Shown piece after piece: positions 13,786-19,433 of a DNA stretch of 28,716 nucleotides. The notes beneath the pieces are model-generated. The model was not told the origin of the DNA. It did no database searches and saw nothing but the letters and a program-made list of their open reading frames with translations. The DNA lies in IMG/VR virus record IMGVR_UViG_3300030103_005395, positions 1 to 28,716 of that record; one strand, 5' to 3'. This DNA comes from a virus. The translations under genes and the position numbers were made by a program. Numbering within the stretch: position 1 is the stretch's first letter; every line of letters begins with the position of its first letter.

Positions 13786-14082
13786 ATGAGAAAAAAAATA
13801 GCTATACCAAAAAAAGTAAAGAACCAAATAGATAAATATCCTATGGTTGCTGTCGAATGGTTTGACATCGTCTCGAATAGTAATTGGGTTTCATTTGATG
13901 AACTTAAAAAATCTAGTTTGGCCACCTGCATCACCAAAGGTCATTTGTTAAGTCAGAAGAATGGAGTGACTAGATTGTTTGGAGATTATTCATTTGCTGA
14001 CAATGGAATTGATATTGAAAGTATTGGAAATACAACTATTATACCTAACTCAGTAATTAAGGATATAAAGAAATTAAGTTAA
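13786..14082 (+). CDS. Conserved-looking small hypothetical protein (98 aa)
   Basis: ATG 13786 with GAGG nine bases upstream is preferred over TTG 13771. The protein starts MRKKIAIPKKVKNQIDKYPM and then has VEWFDIVSNSNWVSFDELKK, a threonine/cysteine turn (ATCITKGHLLSQ), and ends with TTIIPNSVIKDIKKL. The pattern 'W-DI-S---W-s-del' with a final 'viP---i--I' recalls a widespread phage family of unknown function. It precedes the nuclease gene by three bases, so both are probably expressed together. Confidence 0.65.
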   Translation: MRKKIAIPKKVKNQIDKYPMVAVEWFDIVSNSNWVSFDELKKSSLATCITKGHLLSQKNGVTRLFGDYSFADNGIDIESIGNTTIIPNSVIKDIKKLS

Positions 14083-14085
14083 TTA

Positions 14086-14484
14086 ATGACAGTAAAAGCA
14101 CAAGAATCTAGACTTTGGCAAAAGCTTAAAAACAACTTAACTAATTGTTATTTAACCCGCATAGAATCTAGCACAATTAATGGTATTCCTGATGTACACG
14201 CAGTTAATCAAGAGCATGTTTTCTGGATAGAACTTAAATCTGATGAAGCTAATTATCCTAAATTAAATAAGTGGCAAATCGTATGGATTAATAAATATAT
14301 TAAAGCTGGTGGTAAAGTAATTATTCTCAAAGAGACCCTCTCGAAGAGGTCTCTTAAACTGTACAGACCGGTGTCCAGTTTCACTGATCCTCGCTCGCTC
14401 GTGTCGTTTGCCTCGTTCTCGTTCCCGATACAATGGCCAACGGTCCAGCGTCTCCTGCTGGGATCCCTCCAGGAGGCAGCGTGA
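14086..14484 (+). CDS. VRR-NUC-type PD-(D/E)xK nuclease
   Basis: The active-site pattern is clear: INGIPDVHAV (D36) followed by FWIELKSDE (E49, K51), then KLNKWQIVWINKYIKAGGKV with the conserved glutamine helix. These features match small VRR-NUC nucleases of phages, which cut structured or branched DNA and resolve junctions before packaging. The last 45 residues come from a stretch with much higher G+C and many CTCGTT words, so the natural C-terminus may have been altered. A hairpin AAGAGACC...GGTCTCTT lies inside the coding region near 14332-14356. The position next to terS fits a packaging or recombination role. Confidence 0.8.
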   Translation: MTVKAQESRLWQKLKNNLTNCYLTRIESSTINGIPDVHAVNQEHVFWIELKSDEANYPKLNKWQIVWINKYIKAGGKVIILKETLSKRSLKLYRPVSSFTDPRSLVSFASFSFPIQWPTVQRLLLGSLQEAA

Positions 14485-14665
14485 TCTCGTTCTCGTTGTC
14501 AACTCTCGCTCGTCTCGTTTCAAAGACAGCATCAGGGCCCTTCCTGCAGACTGGCTCTGCGCCCCAGCAGCTCAGAGGATCTCGTGCTATGACCTGCCCC
14601 TCGTTTCTTTTTACTCTTTGTTAGTTTACGGGGGGCTGGTGATGGCACGGAAGGTAACTTCAGGT
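14485..14665 (+). other. G+C-rich stretch without a supported gene
   Basis: From about 14360 to 14660 the base composition shifts from the AT-rich background to clearly G+C-rich, with many CTCGTT words. Short open frames exist on both strands, but none has a ribosome binding site or a protein-like composition. I see no supported gene here. The promoter of the next cassette begins at 14666. Confidence 0.5.
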
Positions 14666-14694
14666 TTGACAATTATCCCATGATGTCGTATCGT
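14666..14694 (+). promoter_or_regulatory. Promoter TTGACA-17-TATCGT (cassette 1)
   Basis: Perfect -35 TTGACA (14666-14671), 17-base spacer containing ATCCCAT, and -10 TATCGT (14689-14694). The arrangement and much of the spacer are shared with the promoter at 14986 (ATCCCATnAnGTCnTAT). It lies 17 bases upstream of the next ATG, which has its own AAGGAG. Confidence 0.72.
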
Positions 14695-14711
14695 AAGGAA
14701 AAGGAGAAACA

Positions 14712-14930
14712 ATGACAGTAGATTTTGAAGCACTGGATCTCGTTCGAGGCGAGAACAAATCTCGTTTACACGACAGTAAGGTTGGGGAGCTAACTCGGCA
14801 GAACACTGAGCTCAGGCAGCTGGTGGCTGATGCCATAAAAATGGTAAAGGAATTTGAAAAAGATGATTACTGCGCTGGTAGTTGGAGCGTATATAGTGAT
14901 ATCTTGGAAAAGCGATTAGATAATATATAA
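14712..14930 (+). CDS. Small hypothetical protein (72 aa), cassette 1
   Basis: AAGGAG five bases upstream and the promoter at 14666 support this start. The protein reads MTVDFEALDLVRGENKSRLH, then a helical region GELTRQNTELRQLVADAIKM with coiled-coil character, and ends near SWSVYSDILEKRLDN. No family is recognised. It is the only gene between its promoter and the hairpin at 14933, so it forms a self-contained cassette. Its codons carry two CTCGTT words. Confidence 0.62.
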   Translation: MTVDFEALDLVRGENKSRLHDSKVGELTRQNTELRQLVADAIKMVKEFEKDDYCAGSWSVYSDILEKRLDNI

Positions 14931-14932
14931 TA

Positions 14933-14975
14933 CAGGTGCCTTGGTAAGGATACACGGACAACTTACCAAGGCCTG
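14933..14975 (+). terminator. Hairpin closing cassette 1
   Basis: CCTTGGTAAG (14939-14948) pairs perfectly with CTTACCAAGG (14962-14971); CAGG and CCTG extend the stem outside a two-base bulge. It starts two bases after the stop codon. There is no T-run, so it is either a weak or factor-assisted terminator or an RNA stabiliser. Confidence 0.55.
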
Positions 14976-14985
14976 AAAATTCTTC

Positions 14986-15014
14986 TTGACATATATCCCA
15001 TCACGTCTTATGTA
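14986..15014 (+). promoter_or_regulatory. Promoter TTGACA-17-TATGTA (cassette 2)
   Basis: TTGACA (14986-14991), 17-base spacer with ATCCCAT and CGTCTTAT, and -10 TATGTA (15009-15014). It resembles the promoter at 14666 closely. It begins ten bases after the hairpin of cassette 1. Confidence 0.7.
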
Positions 15015-15038
15015 ACCATCAACAAACAAAGGAGAACT

Positions 15039-15320
15039 ATGAACAAATATACTACGGCCCAGATACTAGCAGCTTGGGATGCTGCATATGGTGAAGACAT
15101 GATGGTGGAATACCCAGGCTTCTTTCAAAGACTAACAGAGGAGAATGCTTCGCAAGCCGGTGACCCCGGTAAAAGCACGGATAGAACCCAGACCGGAGCC
15201 CGTGCAGAGGAGGAAGGTCCTGTAGCAGGTAACACGTACGCATTGACTGGTGCACGCGGGACCAAATGCATTGCTAACGGTAACAGCTGGAAGGACTCGC
15301 TCGTTGAGGAGAACAACTGA
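15039..15320 (+). CDS. Small hypothetical protein (93 aa), cassette 2
   Basis: AAAGGAG lies four to five bases before the ATG. The first 35 residues (MNKYTTAQILAAWDAAYGED...) look like a normal folded protein with a helical start. The rest (ENASQAGDPGKSTDRTQTGA onward) is polar, glycine- and alanine-rich and probably unstructured, encoded by the G+C-rich DNA. No family is recognised. The TGA stop overlaps the ATG of a 22-codon frame, which may be coupled to it. Confidence 0.6.
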   Translation: MNKYTTAQILAAWDAAYGEDMMVEYPGFFQRLTEENASQAGDPGKSTDRTQTGARAEEEGPVAGNTYALTGARGTKCIANGNSWKDSLVEENN

Positions 15321-15388
15321 TGTTCTCGTTTGAACTACAGTTCGTACGGCAGCTCCTGCCAGGAAGGACTGGGGGCTGGGCAGCGTGA
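15320..15388 (+). CDS. Possible coupled micro-protein (22 aa), cassette 2
   Basis: The ATG overlaps the upstream stop (ATGA), and GAGGAG lies eight bases before it. The peptide is MFSFELQFVRQLLPGRTGG plus three residues. Its TGA stop overlaps a GTG start of the next tiny membrane gene. It may only serve to pass ribosomes on. Confidence 0.35.
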   Translation: MFSFELQFVRQLLPGRTGGWAA

Positions 15389-15486
15389 GCTTAATCACAT
15401 TGTACATTGTTTTGCTAATTCTTTACCCTGATGTAATGTGGGTGCTAACTGGTTTGCTTATTCTCGTAACAGTGAATGCCTTCTAA
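15385..15486 (+). CDS. Tiny two-span membrane protein (33 aa), cassette 2
   Basis: The GTG start overlaps the stop of the upstream frame (GTGA). The protein is strongly hydrophobic, MSLITLYIVLLILYPDVMW followed by a second helix ending VNAF, which fits an inner-membrane helical hairpin. The start codon assignment rests on the coupling and on GGGGG about ten bases upstream. It resembles in layout the 35-aa peptide at 9851. Function unknown. Confidence 0.45.
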   Translation: MSLITLYIVLLILYPDVMWVLTGLLILVTVNAF

Positions 15487-15502
15487 GAGCTCGTCTCGTT
15501 TA

Positions 15503-15529
15503 GAGCTGTGCCAGTTACCAGCACAGTTC
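15503..15529 (+). terminator. Hairpin after cassette 2
   Basis: GAGCTGTGC (15503-15511) pairs with GCACAGTTC (15521-15529) through 8 Watson-Crick pairs and one G-T, with a nine-base loop. It lies 17 bases after the tiny membrane gene. There is no T-run, as for the other cassette hairpins. Confidence 0.45.
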
Positions 15530-15577
15530 GTAATTGGCATCCCCCCAGCAGCAGAGAAATCTTGGGTGCGAAGCTAG

Positions 15578-15594
15578 TTTAGAATCATTCTAAA
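15578..15594 (+). promoter_or_regulatory. Perfect palindrome, possible operator
   Basis: TTTAGAATCATTCTAAA is a perfect 8+1+8 palindrome. It lies nine bases upstream of the -35 box of the promoter at 15604, a usual place for an activator or repressor site. Confidence 0.5.
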
Positions 15595-15603
15595 AAATAG
15601 TTG

Positions 15604-15632
15604 TTGCATTGGTAAGTGGGATTTGATAAGAC
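15604..15632 (+). promoter_or_regulatory. Promoter TTGCAT-17-TAAGAC (cassette 3)
   Basis: TTGCAT (15604-15609), 17-base spacer, TAAGAC (15627-15632) continuing as GAG. The same -35, spacing and ATAAGACGAG word recur at 16290, which makes a real promoter family likely although the -10 is far from TATAAT. Confidence 0.6.
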
Positions 15633-15661
15633 GAGTCTTAAACTTTAACAAAGGAGTAAAA

Positions 15662-16072
15662 ATGGGACTTGATATGTATGCCTATCGACACAAAGGCGAA
15701 AGGATAAACCACGAAACAGATAGAGAAAAGTTAGAAGGAACTGAAAGAGAGCCAATACAATTTGCCGATTGGCGAAAACACAATCGACTTCAAGGGTTCA
15801 TGCAAGAGATATATGACAAGCAGTCTGGATACCACGACATGCAAGGGTTCAACTGTGTACCACTTTACCTATCTCGTGAAGATTTAGACAGACTTGAAGA
15901 AGCCATAAGGTCACGAACTTTACCCGAAACAGCAGGGTTCTTCTTCGGTCAAGATAGCTACACATGGGAAGGTGAGCAGGAAGATTTAAAAGCGACCGAC
16001 TTAAAATTTGTCGCTGACGCAAAGAAATATCTTAACGAAGGATTCGAGGTGTTTTATGAGTGCTGGTGGTAA
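15662..16072 (+). CDS. 'MGLDMY' family phage protein (136 aa)
   Basis: ATG 15662 follows AAAGGAG with five bases of spacing. A TTG/ATT-type extension upstream would run through the promoter and is rejected. The protein begins MGLDMYAYRHKGER and contains FADWRKHNRLQGFMQEIYDK, FNCVPLYLSREDLDRLEEAI, PETAGFFFGQDSY and ends VFYECWW. This layout is typical of a small phage/bacterial family that is sometimes mislabelled phosphoglycerate kinase; its role is unknown. The gene overlaps the next one by 17 bases. It is the first gene of cassette 3. Confidence 0.82.
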   Translation: MGLDMYAYRHKGERINHETDREKLEGTEREPIQFADWRKHNRLQGFMQEIYDKQSGYHDMQGFNCVPLYLSREDLDRLEEAIRSRTLPETAGFFFGQDSYTWEGEQEDLKATDLKFVADAKKYLNEGFEVFYECWW

Positions 16073-16286
16073 GAAGGGTAATGTCGAGGCGACTAATGTC
16101 GCCTCGCTCGTTAAAGCGAAGCGAGAGCGCCTCGCTCGGAAAAGGCAAGAGGCAGCCACCCAGCAGATGATGGAATTTGTGCGAGGTCTTGAAAAATTTT
16201 TCGGAAAACCAAAATCAATACAACTAGAGGTAGAGCCAAATGTTATTAATATTACTGATAGACTTAATAAAAAAAGATTAAATTAA
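16056..16286 (+). CDS. Small basic hypothetical protein (76 aa)
   Basis: ATG 16056 has GAGG six bases upstream and lies within the last codons of the preceding gene. The protein starts MSAGGKKGNVEATNVASLVK and continues AKRERLARKRQEAATQQMME, a strongly charged helix. The middle of the coding sequence holds GAGGCGAC-TAAT-GTCGCCTC (16086-16105), a perfect 8-bp hairpin, followed by more CTCGCT/AGCGAG repeats. Its G+C is much higher than that of the second half, so the reading frame seems to be a mosaic. No family is recognised. Confidence 0.55.
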   Translation: MSAGGKKGNVEATNVASLVKAKRERLARKRQEAATQQMMEFVRGLEKFFGKPKSIQLEVEPNVINITDRLNKKRLN

Positions 16287-16289
16287 CTA

Positions 16290-16318
16290 TTGCATATATT
16301 AATGAGATGTAATAAGAC
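16290..16318 (+). promoter_or_regulatory. Promoter TTGCAT-17-TAAGAC (cassette 4)
   Basis: TTGCAT (16290-16295), 17-base spacer, TAAGAC (16313-16318) followed by GAG. It shares GnGATnTnATAAGACGAG with the promoter at 15604. The next ATG is 48 bases downstream. Confidence 0.6.
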
Positions 16319-16366
16319 GAGGTATCAATCATTAGATTGTGTAAATTAAACTAATAAAGAGGTCTT

Positions 16367-16693
16367 ATGACACAAGCACAAAAAAGACTAAAGCAAGATG
16401 AAAAAAAAGTAGTCTTGTCTTATGTCCAATTAAAGCTTAAAGCAAATAGACTAACAAAAGAGTTAGACACAATGAAACAAAACATTGTTGATTGCTTTGA
16501 GAGAACAAATCAAAACTTAATCATTGTTCAAGATGAACAAGGAAATAGTTTTGGATTACAAAAAATAAATCGTAAGCGAAAGAAATTTGAAACAGCAAAT
16601 TTCAAAATTGCTCATAATGATTTATATAATAAATTCACTACTGATATCGAGTATAGTGAATACAAAGCAATAGGAGATACAAATGCCCAATAA
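16367..16693 (+). CDS. Small basic hypothetical protein (108 aa)
   Basis: AAGAGG four bases before the ATG supports the start. The protein begins MTQAQKRLKQDEKKVVLSYV and has a long helix with KANRLTKELDTMKQNIVDCF, followed by a likely beta hairpin (LIIVQDEQGNSFGLQKI) and a basic NRKRKKFE. This resembles phage proteins with a coiled coil plus a small domain, but no family is named. It overlaps the next gene by 11 bases, and both belong to cassette 4. Confidence 0.65.
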   Translation: MTQAQKRLKQDEKKVVLSYVQLKLKANRLTKELDTMKQNIVDCFERTNQNLIIVQDEQGNSFGLQKINRKRKKFETANFKIAHNDLYNKFTTDIEYSEYKAIGDTNAQ

Positions 16694-16943
16694 TGATTTG
16701 ATGAATATTGCTCAAGTATTAGCTGAACGAGTGGGAAATAAAACACCTACACAATTAGCTGATATGGTTATCGACAATGGTCAGAAGAAACAACTCAACT
16801 ATGAGATTATGTTTCAACTGTTGATGGGCGAGTGTGAGAAACACATACTCGAGAATGTTGGCAACCCAATCGTTGACGAGTTTAAAGACAATGTACTAAA
16901 GAAATTTAGTACACTAGTACAAGCACTACATACACAAGAGTAA
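16683..16943 (+). CDS. Small hypothetical protein (86 aa)
   Basis: GGAG six bases before ATG 16683, and the overlap with the upstream gene, support the start. The protein reads MPNNDLMNIAQVLAERVGNK, then TPTQLADMVIDNGQKKQLNY and a helical end FSTLVQALHTQE. It is acidic and predicted all-helical. No family is recognised. It ends 11 bases before the hairpin at 16954. Confidence 0.65.
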   Translation: MPNNDLMNIAQVLAERVGNKTPTQLADMVIDNGQKKQLNYEIMFQLLMGECEKHILENVGNPIVDEFKDNVLKKFSTLVQALHTQE

Positions 16944-16953
16944 GTTATAACTA

Positions 16954-16979
16954 ACCAATGGCGCAATAGCGCCATTGGT
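16954..16979 (+). terminator. Strong 11-bp hairpin closing cassette 4
   Basis: ACCAATGGCGC (16954-16964) pairs perfectly with GCGCCATTGGT (16969-16979) around a four-base loop AATA. No T-run follows (GTATCTTGCC). It separates the island from the terminase gene. The 143 bases from here to 17122 hold no gene that I can support. Confidence 0.6.
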
Positions 16980-17122
16980 GTATCTTGCCTACACAAGGCT
17001 CATTTATTCCAAGAAAAATATCCTGTAAGTTCTACCTGTAAATTCACGCTGTAGGGTCAGGTTTTCTGGCGCAAAGAGGTTTACAAAGTAGGATATACAA
17101 ATATACTAGGGTCCCAAACGGT

Positions 17123-18601
17123 ATGAACATAGAACATCTTACAGAAGAAGAACTAAAAGATTTAATTTTTAAAAAGCAGTTGGAGTGGATCAAGTTATGC
17201 CAGGATGATTTTTTAATTTTCGCAACTGCTGTTTGGCAAGATTTTATCTATAGAAAAACAAAGGACCCAAAGAATTATGGTCACCATCAAATTATTGCTA
17301 ATGCATTTCAAAATATAGCTGCTGGAGAAGAAAAGAGGCTCATCATCAATATGCCTCCTAGACATACTAAATCAGAATTTGCATCTTACCTATTCCCTGC
17401 ATGGATGATAGGTAGGAATCCTAAAATGAAAATTATGCAGGTATCACACAATGCTGAACTTGCTTCAAGGTTCGGTAGTAAGGTTAGAAATTTAATGAAC
17501 ACCAAAGAGTATAAACAGATCTTTGGAGATGTTACACTTAGGGAAGATAGTAAAGCAAAAGGTAGGTGGGAAACCAATCACGGTGGTGAATACTTTGCAG
17601 CGGGTGTAGGCGGTTCGATTACAGGACGAGGGGCCGATTTGCTTATTATCGATGACCCACATACAGAACAAGACTCCATGTCTGACTCAGCTATGGACAG
17701 AGCATATGATTGGTATAATTCAGGACCCAGACAACGTTTACAACCCGGTGGCCGTATTTGTGTAGTCATGACCAGATGGGCTACGGATGATTTAACAGGA
17801 AGGCTCATCAAGGCACAATCTGAACCTAAAGCCGACAAATGGAGAGTAATAGAATTTCCTGCCATACTTCCAAACGATGAACCTGTTTGGCCCGAGTATT
17901 GGAACAAAGAAGATTTAGAAGCAGTTAAAGCTTCCATCTCCACTAAGAACTGGAATGCACAATACATGCAGGACCCAACTTCAGAAGAAGGTGCAATCAT
18001 CAAAAGAGATTGGTGGCAACATTGGGACTCAGAAAAACTTCCAAAACTACTCCACGTAATACAATCATACGATACTGCGTTTTCTAAAAAAGAAACTGCA
18101 GACTATTCAGCTATTACTACTTGGGGAATATTTGAACCTAATGAGGGTTACGAGAAATGTATTATATTATTAGATGCACAAAAAGGTAGGTATGACTTTC
18201 CTGATTTAAAAAATTTAGCTATAGAGCAATATCATTACTGGGAACCTGAAACAGTCATAGTTGAAGCAAAAGCCAGTGGTCAGCCATTGATACATGAATT
18301 GCGTAGAGCTGGTATACCTGTAGTTGATTTTGTGCCTGCAAGAGGCAGAGATAAGCATACGCGTATAAATAGCTGTGCTCCTGTATTTGAGTCTGGTATG
18401 GTATTTGCACCTTTAGACGAACACTGGGCACAGGAGGTTATTGAGGAATGTGCTGCATTTCCTAATGGCCAATATGATGACTATGTTGATTCTATGACCC
18501 AAGCTGTGTTAAGATATCGACAAGGTGGTTTTGTACAAACATACTCAGATGATTGGGACGAACCAAACTTTAAAATAGAAAAGGATTATAAATATTATTA
18601 G
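17123..18601 (+). CDS. terL: Terminase large subunit (ATPase and nuclease)
   Basis: This 492-aa packaging motor protein has the variant Walker A PPRHTKSE (residues 78-85), Walker B LLIIDDPH (173-180) and coupling motif MTRWATDDL (216-224) in the ATPase domain. The nuclease domain has D317 (QSYDTAF), D327 (ADYSAIT), E381 (VIVEAKASG) and DDYVDS (452-457), the acidic residues of the RNase H-like fold. The length is usual. It drives DNA into the prohead and cuts it. No clear Shine-Dalgarno sequence precedes ATG 17123; the upstream bases are CCCAAACGGT. It begins the head region and is followed after eight bases by a basic protein gene. Confidence 0.96.
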   Translation: MNIEHLTEEELKDLIFKKQLEWIKLCQDDFLIFATAVWQDFIYRKTKDPKNYGHHQIIANAFQNIAAGEEKRLIINMPPRHTKSEFASYLFPAWMIGRNPKMKIMQVSHNAELASRFGSKVRNLMNTKEYKQIFGDVTLREDSKAKGRWETNHGGEYFAAGVGGSITGRGADLLIIDDPHTEQDSMSDSAMDRAYDWYNSGPRQRLQPGGRICVVMTRWATDDLTGRLIKAQSEPKADKWRVIEFPAILPNDEPVWPEYWNKEDLEAVKASISTKNWNAQYMQDPTSEEGAIIKRDWWQHWDSEKLPKLLHVIQSYDTAFSKKETADYSAITTWGIFEPNEGYEKCIILLDAQKGRYDFPDLKNLAIEQYHYWEPETVIVEAKASGQPLIHELRRAGIPVVDFVPARGRDKHTRINSCAPVFESGMVFAPLDEHWAQEVIEECAAFPNGQYDDYVDSMTQAVLRYRQGGFVQTYSDDWDEPNFKIEKDYKYY

Positions 18602-18609
18602 GAGAACCT

Positions 18610-19425
18610 ATGGCACTTAAAGGAAACCAAAAAAAGTTAGATAAAAATAATAACAACAGAATTGATGCACAAGATTTTAAAATCTTAAAAGCAGAGAAAG
18701 CAAAAGGCAGAGGCATGGGTTTACAAGATGAAAAAGTAAAACCTGGTAAAGTCATGAAAGCTAGAATGGGTAATATAATTAAACCAAAAGGCCCGGGTGT
18801 TCTTAGACCAAAACCTACTTCAGGTGGTAAACCTTTAAAACCAAAACCAATCAAACCTAAAAAATATTCTAAAGGAAGTGGTAAAAAATTAATGACTCCA
18901 AAAGAAAGAGCAGAGTATGTTAAAAAAGCAAAAGGTTCTTTAGACGCTACTGCTGAATCTTTAATGGATAAAAATCAGCCAAAGAAAAGAGACAGATTAT
19001 TTTCAAAACATGGAAAAATGGGTGGTGGCATGATGAAAAAACCTATGGGTTACAACAGAGGTGGTATGTACCTATCTGACGAAAAAATTAAAAAAGTTTT
19101 TCCTAATAAAGATGCTAAGAGAAGAGCTAATATTTCTCAACTTGTAGGAGGAGATAGAGTTTCTCCTATGAAAAAAGAAAGATTTACAGCAGGTCAAAGA
19201 GCAAGAAGAAGAGATTTGTTAAAGAACCTTGGTAAACAAGCAGCTAAAGCAACTCCTTTAGGCTTAGGTATTAAAGTAGGAGAAGTAACAAGAAAAATAA
19301 AAGAAAAAATTTCTAAAAAAATGGGTGGTGGCATGATGCAAAGACCTATGGGTTATAAATCAGGCACGATGGTCATGGCCCGTGGTTGCAAACTCGGTAG
19401 AAAAAAAGCTACTAAAATTACGTAG
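18610..19425 (+). CDS. Basic Gly/Met/Lys-rich protein with an EF-hand-like loop (271 aa)
   Basis: AGGAG six bases before the ATG fixes the start. Residues 11-22 read DKNNNNRIDAQD, matching the 12-residue EF-hand/dockerin calcium loop (D1, N3, N5, I8, D9, D12), followed by FKILKAEKAKGRG. The rest is rich in lysine and arginine with two copies of MGGGMM(K/Q)(K/R)PMGY at about residues 137 and 238. It belongs with the other basic proteins at 12423, 24462 and 24956. Its place between terL and the next large gene suggests a virion component. DNA condensation inside the head is a reasonable but unproved role. Confidence 0.72.
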   Translation: MALKGNQKKLDKNNNNRIDAQDFKILKAEKAKGRGMGLQDEKVKPGKVMKARMGNIIKPKGPGVLRPKPTSGGKPLKPKPIKPKKYSKGSGKKLMTPKERAEYVKKAKGSLDATAESLMDKNQPKKRDRLFSKHGKMGGGMMKKPMGYNRGGMYLSDEKIKKVFPNKDAKRRANISQLVGGDRVSPMKKERFTAGQRARRRDLLKNLGKQAAKATPLGLGIKVGEVTRKIKEKISKKMGGGMMQRPMGYKSGTMVMARGCKLGRKKATKIT

Positions 19426-19433
19426 GAGGGATA

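Noticed and set aside
14263-14683. Several overlapping frames of 63-91 codons on both strands in the G+C-rich stretch
   Set aside because: G+C-rich DNA lacks stop codons by chance; none has a ribosome binding site and their compositions are not protein-like.
15052-15407. Minus-strand frames opposite the 93-aa gene
   Set aside because: They are complements of the supported plus-strand gene in G+C-rich DNA and have no start signals.
17386-18003. Minus-strand frames within the terminase large subunit gene
   Set aside because: They are shadows of a well-supported enzyme gene whose motifs are all in the plus-strand frame.
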